A stretch of DNA of 64,000 nt from Maea johnstoni (lineage: Eukaryota > Annelida > Polychaeta > Spionida > Magelonidae): positions 95,563,055-95,627,054 of the forward strand of contig OZ012684.1 of NCBI GenBank assembly GCA_963942565.1. Reading direction: 5' to 3'. Shown here one piece after another: positions 1-10,649 of this stretch. Below the pieces are notes generated by a model. It did no database searches. It had not been told where the DNA came from and saw only the letters and a list, made by a program, of their open reading frames with translations. Position 1 is the first letter of the stretch. Each line of letters opens with the position of its first letter. The position numbers and the translations under genes were made by a program.

Positions 1-115
1 ATAAATTAATAAAATAAAACAAAATATAATGATATAAAGCAACGAAAAATGAAAGTGGGAAGCATGGCCATGTATGTTATAAGATAAGCATTAAAAGAAA
101 CTTAAAAAGAGAGCA

Positions 116-233
116 GCCTACAACACACAGTATTCCCAGGCGGTCACCCATCCAAGTACTAACTGCGCTCGATGTTGCTTAACTTCGGTGATCGGACGAG
201 AACCGGTGCATTCAACATGATATGGTCGTAGGC
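116..233 (-). rRNA. 5S rRNA: 5S ribosomal RNA, copy 1 (consensus)
   Basis: Large-subunit rRNA transcribed by RNA polymerase III. The minus strand reads GCCTACGACCATATCATG at the 5' end and TGTGTTGTAGGC at the 3' end, so the ends pair as helix I. The internal promoter is visible: box A around RNA positions 50-64 (AGTTAAGCAACATCG) and box C around 79-98 (TTGGATGGGTGACCGCCTGG). An oligo-T stop lies 7 nt beyond the 3' end. Length is 118 nt against 119-121 nt usual for the family; the mature end may include one or two more bases. This sequence is the majority type in the window (15 identical copies). Confidence 0.98.
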
Positions 234-1335
234 ATTTGCTTACGACTTTTTAGAGACCAAAAAAATCTCAAACAGAGAGTGTCCCAACATCATGCCTTAC
301 TCTCTTTATTTCCTGTTTCTCCTGCCCAGGAAATACTCTAGAATAACGCCAAGGCTCAGGGATCCGTCCACACGTCAGCCTATACACTCTTGGCAGTCAT
401 GTTCTCGTCCTTTGGCTTAGCACCACATTTCAGTGCTGCCATCTATTCGCAGCTAGCAGAAGTGCTACCACCTCGTATCTCGCTGCCAAACTCTGGACTG
501 TCCATGGTCTTATGGGATTAAGTTGTGAATATCCAGTCGTTTAAAATGTTTCAAAGCCTACACCCTCATCCTCATAATAGAACCAACTGTGGCTGTCTAG
601 GCCATCGGTGAGCAGAGCATTTAAGGTACCCCTTACGGTATCTCCAAACCTCACATAGGCTTGCACACAGAAAGGAAAGATTTTGGCTTTTAATTTTCTC
701 GATATTGAATTTCACCAAATCGAGGGCGCTTTAAAGTAGCACTTTGGCCATCAAGTCTTATCGGATTTGCTTGAAACGTTGGATCTAAATAGCTAATAGT
801 ATTACATATATAAATAGTTAGATTATGCAATCTTGAAGTTTAGAAATATGCCTTTTTCTCATTTTCAATGAAAAATCGGAAAGAAATGGTCATGCAATTT
901 GAACACAGCAAAAAGTAGAGAAAGTGCGATAGTTTTCCCTCTGTTTTGATATTTTCTCCAGATTAATGGAAATTGATGGTCGGCAAGTGTGGATAGCATC
1001 TCTGTTTGATAACACTATGCATGTTTTTAATGTGTTTACCCAAAATATTTACAACCTGCAAGGAGCTTACATTTATGATTCTCAATGTTTTCTCAATTAA
1101 AAGACATTTCAGGCAATATATACTTTATATAGGCCAAGAAGTCAAATTAAAGCAGGGTAGAGGAAAAACCAGGCCCAAAAAATGATCCCCGTAAGCTACG
1201 TTAAAAGTATAATAAAAATAATAAATTAATAAAATAAAACAAAATAAAATGATATAAAGCAACGAAAAATGAAAGTGGGAAGCATGGCCATGTATGTTAT
1301 AAGATAAACATTAAAAGAAACTTAAAAAGAGAGCA

Positions 1336-1453
1336 GCCTACAACACACAGTATTCCCAGGCGGTCACCCATCCAAGTACTAACTGCGCTCGATGTTGCTT
1401 AACTTCGGTGATCGGACGAGAACCGGTGCATTCAACATGATATGGTCGTAGGC
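1336..1453 (-). rRNA. 5S rRNA: 5S ribosomal RNA, copy 2 (consensus)
   Basis: Identical to copy 1 over all 118 nt; T5 terminator present. It lies 1,220 bp from copy 1. The spacer to its right carries private changes (for example near 1666 and 1949). Confidence 0.98.
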
Positions 1454-2555
1454 ATTTGCTTACGACTTTTTAGAGACCAAATGAATCTCAAACAGGAAGT
1501 GTCCCAACATCATGCCCTACTCTCTTTATTTCCTGTTTCTCCTGCCCAGGAAATACTCTAGAATAACGCCAAGGCTCAGGGATCTGTCCACACGTCAGCC
1601 TATACACTCTTGGCAGTCATGTTCTCGTCCTTTGGCTTAGCACCACATTTCAGTGCTGCCATCTCTTCGCAGCTAGCAGAAGTGCTACCACCTCGTATCT
1701 CGCTGCCAAACTCTGGACTGTCCATGGTCTTATGGGATTAAGTTGTGAATATCCAGTCGTTTAAAATGTTTCAAAGCCTACACCCTCATCCTCATAATAG
1801 AACCAACTGTGACTGTCTAGGCCATCGGTGAGCAGAGCATTTAAGGTACCACTTACGGTATCTCCAAACCTCACATAGGCTTGCACACAGAAAGGAAAGA
1901 TTTTGGCTTTTAATTTTCTCGATATTGAATTTCACCAAATCGAGGGCGCGTTAAAGTAGCACTTTGGCCATCAAGTCTTATCGGATTTGCTTGAAACGTT
2001 GGATCTAAATAGTTAATAGTATTACATATATAAATAGTTAGATTATGCAATCTAGAAGTTTAGAAATATGCCTTTTTCTCATTTTCAATGAAAAATCGGA
2101 AAGAAATGGTCATGCAATTTGAACACAGCAAAAAGTAGAGAAAGTGCGATAGTTTTCCCTCTGTTTTGATATTTTCTCCAGATTAATGGAAATTGATGGT
2201 CGGCAAGTGTGGATAGCATCTCTGTTTGATAACACTATGCATGTTTTTAATGTGTTTACCCGAAATATTTACAACCTGCAAGGAGCTTACATTTATGATT
2301 CTCAATGTTTTCTCAATTAAAAGACCTTTCAGGCAATATATACTTTATATAGGCCAAGAAGTCAAATTAAAGCAGGGTAGAGGAAACACCAGGCCCAAAA
2401 AATGATCCCCGTAAGCTACGTTAAAAGAATTATAAAAATAATAAATTTATAAAATAAAACAAAATATAATGATATAAAGCAACGAAAAATGAAAGTGGGA
2501 AGCATGGCCATGTATGTTATAAGATAAGCATTAAAAGAAACTTAAAAAGAGAGCA

Positions 2556-2673
2556 GCCTACAACACACAGTATTCCCAGGCGGTCACCCATCCAAGTACT
2601 AACTGCGCTCGATGTTGCTTAACTTCGGTGATCGGACGAGAACCGGTGCATTCAACATGATATGGTCGTAGGC
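2556..2673 (-). rRNA. 5S rRNA: 5S ribosomal RNA, copy 3 (consensus)
   Basis: Identical to copy 1. Its whole unit is a near-exact copy of the first unit, 2,440 bp away. Confidence 0.98.
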
Positions 2674-3763
2674 ATTTGCTTACGACTTTTTAGAGACCAA
2701 AAAAATCTCAAACAGAGAGTGTCCCAACATCATGCCTTACTCTCTTTATTTCCTGTTTCTCCTGCCCAGGAAATACTCTAGAATAACGCCAAGGCTCAGG
2801 GATCCGTCCACACGTCAGCCTATACACTCTTGGCAGTCATGTTCTCGTCCTTTGGCTTAGCACCACATTTCAGTGCTGCCATCTATTCGCAGCTAGCAGA
2901 AGTGCTACCACCTCGTATCTCGCTGCCAAACTCTGGACTGTCCATGGTCTTATGGGATTAAGTTGTGAATATCCAGTCGTTTAAAATGTTTCAAAGCCTA
3001 CACCCTCATCCTCATAATAGAACCAACTGTGGCTGTCTAGGCCATCGGTGAGCAGAGCATTTAAGGTACCCCTTACGGTATCTCCAAACCTCACATAGGC
3101 TTGCACACAGAAAGGAAAGATTTTGGCTTTTAATTTTCTCGATATTGAATTTCACCAAATCGAGGGCGCTTTAAAGTAGCACTTTGGCCATCAAGTCTTA
3201 TCGGATTTGCTTGAAACGTTGGATCTAAATAGCTAATAGTATTACATATATAAATAGTTAGATTATGCAATCTTGAAGTTTAGAAATATGCCTTTTTCTC
3301 ATTTTCAATGAAAAATCGGAAAGAAATGGTCATGCAATTTGAACACAGCAAAAAGTAGAGAAAGTGCGATAGTTTTCCCTCTGTTTTGATATTTTCTCCA
3401 GATTAATGGAAATTGATGGTCGGCAAGTGTGGATAGCATCTCTGTTTGATAACACTATGCATGTTTTTAATGTGTTTACCCAAAATATTTACAACCTGCA
3501 AGGAGCTTACATTTATGATTCTCAATGTTTTCTCAATTAAAAGACATTTCAGGCAATATATACTTTATATAGGCCAAGAAGTCAAATTAAAGCAGGGTAG
3601 AGGAAAAACCAGGCCCAAAAAATGATCCCCGTAAGCTACGTTAAAAGTATAATAAAAATAATAAATTAATAAAATAAAACAAAATAAAATGATATAAAGC
3701 AACGAAAAATGAAAGTGGGAAGCATGGCCATGTATGTTATAAGATAAACATTAAAAGAAACTT

Positions 3764-3768
3764 AAAAA
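3764..3768 (-). terminator. Pol III oligo-T terminator (reference copy)
   Basis: Five T on the minus strand starting 8 nt past the 3' end of copy 4 (TGCTCTCTTTTTAAG). The same signal follows most copies. It is reduced to four T after copies 24090, 32130 and 38228, and lengthened in several others. Confidence 0.85.
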
Positions 3769-3775
3769 GAGAGCA

Positions 3776-3893
3776 GCCTACAACACACAGTATTCCCAGG
3801 CGGTCACCCATCCAAGTACTAACTGCGCTCGATGTTGCTTAACTTCGGTGATCGGACGAGAACCGGTGCATTCAACATGATATGGTCGTAGGC
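3776..3893 (-). rRNA. 5S rRNA: 5S ribosomal RNA, copy 4 (consensus)
   Basis: Identical to copy 1; used here as the reference unit for the spacer description. Confidence 0.98.
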
Positions 3894-4994
3894 ATTTGCT
3901 TACGACTTTTTAGAGACCAAATGAATCTCAAACAGGAAGTGTCCCAACATCATGCCCTACTCTCTTTATTTCCTGTTTCTCCTGCCCAGGAAATACTCTA
4001 GAATAACGCCAAGGCTCAGGGATCTGTCCACACGTCAGCCTATACACTCTTGGCAGTCATGTTCTCGTCCTTTGGCTTAGCACCACATTTCAGTGCTGCC
4101 ATCTATTCGCAGCTAGCAGAAGTGCTACCACCTCGCATCTCGCTGCCAAACTCTGGACTGTCCATGGTCTTATGGGATTAAGTTGTGAATATCCAGTCGT
4201 TTAAAATGTTTCAAAGCCTACACCCTCATCCTCATAATAGAACCAACTGTGACTGTCTAGGCCATCGGTGAGCAGAGCATTTAAGGTACCACTTACGGTA
4301 TCTCCAAACCTCACATAGGCTTGCACACAGAAAGGAAAGATTTTGGCTTTTAATTTTCTCGATATTGAATTTCACCAAATCGAGGGCGCTTTAAAGTAGC
4401 ACTTTGGCCATCAAGTCTTATCGGATTTGCTTGAAACGTTGGATCTAAATAGCTAATAGTATTACATATATTAATAGTTAGATTATGCAATCTAGAAGTT
4501 TAGAAATATGCCTTTTTCTCATTTTCAATGAAAAATCGGAAAGAAATGGTCATGCAATTTGAACACAGCAAAAAGTAGAGAAAGTGCGATAGTTTTCCCT
4601 CTGTTTTGATATTTTCTCCAGATTAATGGAAATTGATGGTCGGCAAGTGTGGATAGCATCTCTGTTTGATAACACTATGCATGTTTTAATGTGTTTACCC
4701 GAAATATTTACAACCTGCAAGGAGCTTACATTTATGATTCTCAATGTTTTCTCAATTAAAAGACATTTCAGGCAATATATACTTTATATAGGCCAAGAAG
4801 TCAAATTAAAGCAGGGTAGAGGAAAAACCAGGCCCAAAAAATGATCCCCGTAAGCTACGTTAAAAGTATTATAAAAATAATAAATTAATAAAATAAAACA
4901 AAATAAAATGATATAAAGCAACGAAAAATGAAAGTGGGAAGCATGGCCATGTATGTTATAAGATAAACATTAAAAAAAAATTAAAAATAGAGCA
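3894..4994. repeat. Intergenic spacer of the 5S unit (reference copy)
   Basis: About 1.1 kb lying 5' of the copy-4 gene and 3' of copy 5. Next to the gene start, GTCGTAGGC, ATTT, GCTTACGAC (3885-3906) form an inverted repeat with one mismatch that includes the first nine gene bases. A short stem (AGCAC/GTGCT inside GGC/GCC) sits at 4074-4100. A TATA-like CCTATATAAAG on the minus strand lies at 4782-4792, and a very AT-rich stretch at about 4861-4925. I see no snRNA, spliced-leader RNA, tRNA or protein gene in it. Short overlapping ORFs on both strands near 4550-4844 are open in only some units and look accidental. Confidence 0.9.
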
Positions 4995-5112
4995 GCCTAC
5001 AACACACAGTATTCCCAGGCGGTCACCCATCCAAGTACTAACTGCGCTCGATGTTGCTTGACTTCGGTGATCGGACGAGAACCGGTGCATTCAACATGAT
5101 ATGGTTGTAGGC
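4995..5112 (-). rRNA. 5S rRNA: 5S ribosomal RNA, copy 5 (variant type)
   Basis: Two changes from consensus. One turns RNA GCCTACGACC into GCCTACAACC, replacing a G-U pair of helix I with A-U. The other makes box A read AAGTCAAGC. The flank is also of the variant kind (GCTTACCAC rather than GCTTACGAC). Copy 25309 has the same combination. Confidence 0.96.
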
Positions 5113-6214
5113 ATTTGCTTACCACTTTTTAGAGACCAAATGAATCTCAAACAGGAAGTGTCCCAACATCATGCCTTACTCTCTTTATTTCCTGTTTCTC
5201 CTGCCCAGGAAATACTCTAGAATAACGCCAAGGCTCAGGGATCTGGCCACACGTCAGCCTATACACTCTTGGCAGTCATGTTCTCGTCCTTTGGCTTAGC
5301 ACCACATTTCAGTGCTGCCATCTATTCGCAGCTAGCAGAAGTGCTACCACCTCGTATCTCGCTGCCAAACTCTGGACTGTCCATGGTCTCATGGGATTAA
5401 GTTGTGAATATCCAGTCGTTTAAAATGTTTCAAAGCCTACACCCTCATCCTCATAATAGAACCAACTGTGACTGTCTAGGCCATCGGTGAGCAGAGCATT
5501 TAAGGTACCACTTACGGTATCTCCAAACCTCACATAGGCTTGCACACAGAAAGGAAAGATTTTGGCTTTTAATTTTCTCGATATTGAATTTCACCAAATC
5601 GAGGGCGCTTTAAAGTAGCACTTTGGCCATCAAGTCTTATCGGATTTGCTTGAAACGTTGGATCTAAATAGCTAATAGTATTACATATATAAATAGTTAG
5701 ATTATGCAATCTAGAAGTTTAGAAATATGCCTTTTTCTCATTTTCAATGAAAAATCGGAAAGAAATGGTCATGCAATTTGAACACAGCCAAAAGTAGAGA
5801 AAGTGCGATAGTTTTCCCTCTGTTTTGATATTTTCTCCAGACATATGGAAATTGATGGTCGGCAAGTGTGGATAGCATCTCTGTTTGATAACACTATGCA
5901 TGTTTTTAATGTGTTTACCCGAAATATTTACAACCTGCAAGGAGCTTACATTTATGATTCTCAATGTTTTCTCAATTAAAAGACCTTTCAGGCAATATAT
6001 ACTTTATATAGGCCAAGAAGTCAAATTAAAGCAGGGTAGAGGAAAAACCAGGCCCAAAAAATGATCCCCGTAAGCTACGTTAAAAGAATTATAAAAATAA
6101 TGAATTAATAAAATAAAACAAAATATAATGATATAAAGCAACGAAAAATGAAAGTGGGAAGCATGGCCATGTATGTTATAAGATAAACATTAAAAGAAAC
6201 TTAAAAAGAGAGCA

Positions 6215-6332
6215 GCCTACAACACACAGTATTCCCAGGCGGTCACCCATCCAAGTACTAACTGCGCTCGATGTTGCTTAACTTCGGTGATCGGACGAGA
6301 ACCGGTGCATTCAACATGATATGGTCGTAGGC
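6215..6332 (-). rRNA. 5S rRNA: 5S ribosomal RNA, copy 6 (consensus)
   Basis: Identical to copy 1. The Ty3/Gypsy element sits 890 bp 5' of its start; the next 5S gene resumes at 19214, 1,220 bp away once the element and one target duplication are removed. Confidence 0.98.
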
Positions 6333-7218
6333 ATTTGCTTACGACTTTTTAGAGACCAAAAAAATCTCAAACAGAGAGTGTCCCAACATCATGCCTTACT
6401 CTCTTTATTTCCTGTTTCTCCTGCCCAGGAAATACTCTAGAATAACGCCAAGGCTCAGGGATCCGTCCACACGTCAGCCTATACACTCTTGGCAGTCATG
6501 TTCTCGTCCTTTGGCTTAGCACCACATTTCAGTGCTGCCATCTATTCGCAGCTAGCAGAAGTGCTACCACCTCGTATCTCGCTGCCAAACTCTGGACTGT
6601 CCATGGTCTTATGGGATTAAGTTGTGAATATCCAGTCGTTTAAAATGTTTCAAAGCCTACACCCTCATCCTCATAATAGAACCAACTGTGGCTGTCTAGG
6701 CCATCGGTGAGCAGAGCATTTAAGGTACCCCTTACGGTATCTCCAAACCTCACATAGGCTTGCACACAGAAAGGAAAGAATTTGGCTTTTAATTTTCTCG
6801 ATATTGAATTTCACCAAATCGAGGGCGCTTTAAAGTAGCACTTTGGCCATCAAGTCTTATCGGATTTGCTTGAAACGTTGGATCTAAATAGCTAATAGTA
6901 TTACATATATAAATAGTTAGATTATGCAATCTAGAAGTTTAGAAATATGCCTTTTTCTCATTTTCAATGAAAAATCGGAAAGAAATGGTCATGCAATTTG
7001 AACACAGCAAAAAGTAGAGAAAGTGCGATAGTTTTCCCTCTGTTTTGATATTTTCTCCAGATTAATGGAAATTGATGGTCGGCAAGTGTGGATAGCATCT
7101 CTGTTTGATAACACTATGCATGTTTTTAATGTGTTTACCCGAAATATTTACAACCTGCAAGGAGCTTACATTTATGATTCTCAATGTTTTCTCAATTAAA
7201 AGACATTTCAGGCAATAT

Positions 7219-7222
7219 ATAC
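7219..7222. repeat. Target site duplication ATAC, left
   Basis: ATAC abuts the left LTR and is repeated at 18998-19001 beyond the right LTR. Uninterrupted units read AATATATACTTTATATAGG here, so the empty site is known from within the window. Confidence 0.93.
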
Positions 7223-8043
7223 TGTGACGGAATGACCCCAGGGCTAAGAAACAGGTCATGTTCCGTCACTTCTATTATTGTAAGCTGGGTCTCCGCCTTC
7301 GCAGAGCCTAGCATTTAGACGTGCTACAAAGTATCTAGTTATTTCGAGTGCTCTGTGACGTAGCGCTCGTGCGGCCTCAACGATTGATGTACCGCGCGTG
7401 CGATTGGAAGGAAGGGCGGGAAACTAGGTTAGATTCGAATCACGTCAGTCTTAGATTAGAGTTAGAGTAGAGTAGAAGTAGAGTTAACGACAGAGGTGTT
7501 TACGGACGGATTAAGGTGCTTGAGAGCTGGATTTAGACTACCCAGAGAGTAACGATTACGAGGTCAAGTAGCCAGAAAGAGACTGAAGCTGTTCAAGGAT
7601 TATTATGTGTATATAGAGAGGATTATGATGACAGCATAGAGAAGAACTGTAGCTGAGCAGAGTGTGTATTTACATCCGGATTTACCAGATATCGAGACCA
7701 GAGATTAGAGAGATCAAAAACTTTTTGTGGACTTGTGATGTCGAGATGGTCATTTACATAGAGTGGACTTATTGTGTTGATGCTGCTGTATAGAGAACGA
7801 GTGCGGTGGTATGTATATTGTACTGTGATGATTAAACTGTATTGTTGATTTATACTTGCTCGTCCCGTCTTCTCTTCAACACCACATCCATCCCCAACCT
7901 TCGCTAAGCGTTATTGTAAGAGTCAGAAAACCCAACTGAGCTTTATTTCATTTCAAGAGAGAACTAAGAAACCTTTTATTTAAGTAAGGTGATTCTGTTT
8001 GTCAGTCGGATCATCCCTTCGGCCAGGGATCCATTCCGCTACA
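7223..8043 (+). repeat. 5' LTR of the Ty3/Gypsy element
   Basis: 821 bp, starting TGTGACGGAATG and ending CCGCTACA (TG...CA ends). Near-identical to 18177-18997. A TATA-like GTATATAGAG lies about 385 bp in, a plausible core promoter. Confidence 0.96.
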
Positions 8044-8060
8044 TATAGCACACTCTTCTT

Positions 8061-8078
8061 TGGTGACAGCGGTGGGAT
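8061..8078 (+). promoter_or_regulatory. Possible primer-binding site
   Basis: TGGTGACAGCGGTGGGAT, about 17 bp inside the 5' LTR, begins with TGG as expected for pairing to a tRNA 3' CCA end. I cannot name the tRNA, and the gap from the LTR is larger than usual, so this is weak. Confidence 0.35.
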
Positions 8079-8156
8079 AGTGTTTAGCACTATCGGCGAA
8101 ATTCTCGAAACTTTTTGTCGGAACGAACTCACAGTTGGTAGTAATAATCAGTGGGG

Positions 8157-9857
8157 ATGGAAGGTGAAGCGGAACGAAAGCAAATTGTCGAGGTGGTGGA
8201 GGAACAGGCGGACGGTGCGTTGCGGCTCGAGGGGGTAGACATCACGCAGTCATGGCTGGCGGCGCAGTCACTGGCGATGGCGGCGGCCAACAGATCGGGA
8301 TCGGAGTTTGGGCGAGAACATTCACCAAAAGTGGCATTGAGTCCACCTCAAGACACAGAATTATCGTCCAAACCACGCATAAAGCGAACCTTTCTTACGC
8401 CTGAGCGAACCGATTCCTTACGCATTGAGCGAACCTTTCTTACGCCTGAGCGAACCGTTAACACTTTCAGAGAACAGATCTCGGGTGCCCGTTTGGACGA
8501 TTTTATATCAGCCGATCGTTCATTTGGTGCAACCCGAGCGACAGAGTGGCCGTCCGAGCGACCGGTAGCTGAGAGACACGCGGTTCTTCAGAGAGATAGC
8601 AAGGTAGAGGCGGGAGATTCGTCGTCAGATGCAGAGTCGGTGGCGCCAGATCGACCGTGCCGTGACGTCACAGGGGAGCGGGTGACCTCCAGAGCCGAGC
8701 AGAGGACAGAAGCTGATTGCGGTACACGAGCACCACCAGGCCATCCCTCGGCGAGTAGAAGAGGAGCGGTCAACGCCTCGTTAGACACTACGGTGCCCAT
8801 GATGGAAGTGCCGTTAGCCAGTAGCAGCTCCGGGGTGATTGACTTTCCCAGGAAGGGAATTGTGGGGGCAGGGCGGACGACAGCCCCGGCCCGAGGTACA
8901 GAGTCACCGCGAGAGAGAGAGCCGATTGGTATGGAACAGGTGATAGCAGACATGGCAGCCCTGATGGGAGGAACGTTGAAGACGATAGCGGAGACGCAGC
9001 GGGCCATGGCAGCACGAGTAGAGGGAACGGGCGAGCCCCAACGGCCGAAGACATCAGAGCACTGGCGAAACGCCCGAGTGGACCGCTTTGACGGGGTGGG
9101 CGAGTCATGGGTGGATTATCGCATGCACTTCGAGGCGACAGCGAAGCTCAACAAGTGGAGCGACAGCGAGAAAAGCCTGTGCCTTATCGCGGCTATGAAG
9201 GGGGGAGCCCAGCGGGTGGTGCAGCACCTGTCCGACGCAGAGAGATCCTCGTACCGAAACATCGTCAGGGTTCTTGACCAGCGCTACGCATCGGATGACC
9301 AGGCCGAGAAACACGCCATGGAGTTAGCACAGCGTCGCCAGAAGCCAGAAGAGAGTCTGCAGGAGTTGAGTGACGTGTGTCGACGGCTGTTCACCCTGGC
9401 CTACCCCGACGCAGAAGGGAAGTTGAAGGATCGTCTCATGAAGAAGGCGTTCATCGAGATGATTGCGGACGAGAAGATACAGCGTCTGACCGCCAGAGGG
9501 GATGCCCAGACCTTGGAGGAAGCCGTGCACCTAGCCATCAAGTACGAGGGCACCGAAAGCGGGCGTGGCGCGAAAGAACTGAAGGGAAAACCCCTGCTGA
9601 CCACGGTAGCACGACAAGTGGGGACAGTGACACCCACTGCGGAGAACACCATCCAAGCGAAGTTGGAGGCTTTGGAAGAACTCGTCCTGAAGTTGCAGCC
9701 CAGAAGATGGGAGGGTGCTGGAGGACAACAGAGGCCGTTCCTGTGCTATAGCTGCCGACAGCCAGGTCACATGGCGAGAGACTGTCCCAACAAGACCGGT
9801 TCGGGAAACGGACCGAGTGCCGCCCCCGGGGCAGGAGGGCCGGCACAGGAGGAGTAG
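8157..9857 (+). CDS. gag: Gag-like polyprotein of the Ty3/Gypsy element
   Basis: 566 codons from the ATG at 8157. The N-terminal half is low-complexity and charged, and includes an in-frame repeat encoding FLTPERT (residues about 73-100) built from a 17-nt motif found elsewhere in the element. Residues about 300-450 resemble the retrotransposon Gag fold (WVDYRMHFEA, WSDSEKSLCL, LKDRLMKKAF). A CCHC zinc knuckle, CYSCRQPGHMARDC, lies near residues 530-543, close to the C-terminus. Gag and pol lie in different frames, as in families that make Gag-Pol by frameshifting. The product would package element RNA into cytoplasmic particles. Confidence 0.9.
   Translation: MEGEAERKQIVEVVEEQADGALRLEGVDITQSWLAAQSLAMAAANRSGSEFGREHSPKVALSPPQDTELSSKPRIKRTFLTPERTDSLRIERTFLTPERTVNTFREQISGARLDDFISADRSFGATRATEWPSERPVAERHAVLQRDSKVEAGDSSSDAESVAPDRPCRDVTGERVTSRAEQRTEADCGTRAPPGHPSASRRGAVNASLDTTVPMMEVPLASSSSGVIDFPRKGIVGAGRTTAPARGTESPREREPIGMEQVIADMAALMGGTLKTIAETQRAMAARVEGTGEPQRPKTSEHWRNARVDRFDGVGESWVDYRMHFEATAKLNKWSDSEKSLCLIAAMKGGAQRVVQHLSDAERSSYRNIVRVLDQRYASDDQAEKHAMELAQRRQKPEESLQELSDVCRRLFTLAYPDAEGKLKDRLMKKAFIEMIADEKIQRLTARGDAQTLEEAVHLAIKYEGTESGRGAKELKGKPLLTTVARQVGTVTPTAENTIQAKLEALEELVLKLQPRRWEGAGGQQRPFLCYSCRQPGHMARDCPNKTGSGNGPSAAPGAGGPAQEE
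8374..8456 (+). repeat. Four copies of a 17-nt motif within gag
   Basis: Copies at 8374-8390, 8395-8411, 8418-8435 and 8440-8456, of the form TTACGCCTGAGCGAACC or TTACGCATTGAGCGAACC. The core AGCGAACC is constant. Further forward copies lie at 14961, 17106 and 17131; inverted relatives make up the minisatellite at 14291-14480. Confidence 0.9.
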
Positions 9858-9910
9858 AACAGACGCCCAAGAAAATACACTTCGACGGGGAAGATGAGGG
9901 GAGCCCCTAC

Positions 9911-10300
9911 ATGATTGGAAAGATAGGAGGAAAAGAGTACGAATGCTTGTTGGATACCGGCGCCACGAAGTCGATTATCTCGCCTGAGGTCTACCTGAAC
10001 CACCCGAATAGAAACGACCTAGCCCTGAGAGAGTGCAGAGAGAGGCTAGTCTCCATCGACAAATCACCAGTGACAGTTCGGGGGGAAGTGGAACTAGAAG
10101 TGGATTTGTGTGGAACGATATTGGTAGGACACTTCATGATCGCCGAGATAGCCGATGACGTCGTGTTAGGTATAGGACTACAGAGAGCGGGCGGAATCAT
10201 GGTGAACCATCATACTCAACAAGTCGAGTTCGAGGGAGGAAAAACAGTCCCCTACATCAGCCAGAGAATATCAGGGCTGTCGAAGTGTTGCAAGGTGCTG
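9911..10300 (+). CDS. pol: Protease part of pol, Ty3/Gypsy element
   Basis: Retropepsin-type aspartic protease. The catalytic LLDTGATKS motif is encoded near 9947-9973, and a later hydrophobic stretch ending VVLGIGL (about 10159-10179) matches the family's second conserved block. It lies just downstream of gag in a different frame. The right edge is approximate. It would mature the Gag-Pol polyprotein. Confidence 0.85.
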
Positions 10301-10649
10301 GCGGACAGAACAGTGGTGATACCCCCCCGAAAGGAAATCCTGACCACGGGGTATATCTGCGGCCGCACGAAAGAATTGGAGAAAGTGAGAGGATCAGGAT
10401 TGGTGGAACCTAGTTCGAAGGGGAAGATGGGACAGAGGGGCGTCATGGTGGGGAAAGCACTGGTGGATGTGGGCAAAGATTATATACCCATCCGACTCCT
10501 CAATACCACCAGCGAACCTATCACGATCTACAAGGGCACGCCAGCAGGAGTAGTGACCCCGGTGGCCGGAGAACCACCCGTCCCCGTGGAAACCAAGAAA
10601 GAACCAGAGCAGAAAAGATGTACAGAAAAGATGCCCGACTTCCTGCGGC

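Larger units (their letters stand above)
1..7222 (-). repeat. 5S rDNA tandem array, block 1
   Basis: Six 5S genes (starts at 116, 1336, 2556, 3776, 4995, 6215), all transcribed on the minus strand, spaced 1,219-1,220 bp. The spacers are near-identical from unit to unit, the usual mark of concerted evolution. Unit 1 matches unit 3 almost base for base (both share variants near 834 and 1062, and 3274 and 3482), while units 2 and 4 are a second subtype, giving a dimeric pattern over 1-4880. The block ends at 7222, where the Ty3/Gypsy element has inserted in the spacer of unit 6. Confidence 0.97.

Noticed and set aside
4550-4844. Recurrent 64-, 72- and 81-codon ORFs on both strands of the spacer
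   Set aside because: They overlap each other on opposite strands, are closed in many units by single-base length changes, and match no family. They recur only because the spacer recurs.
4770-4870. Possible spliced-leader RNA or snRNA gene in the spacer (TATA-like motif, then ATCCCCGTAAGC)
   Set aside because: A donor-like GTAAG is present, but there is no Sm site of the right form, no stable downstream hairpins, and no match to U1, U2, U5 or U6 signatures.
6215-7222. Targeted integration next to a Pol III start, as known for yeast Ty3
   Set aside because: The Ty3/Gypsy copy lies 890 bp from the nearest 5S start and the BEL/Pao copy 239 bp; neither is at the start site.
7999-8238. 79-codon ORF across the LTR and gag start
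   Set aside because: Shadow of the LTR and leader in another frame.
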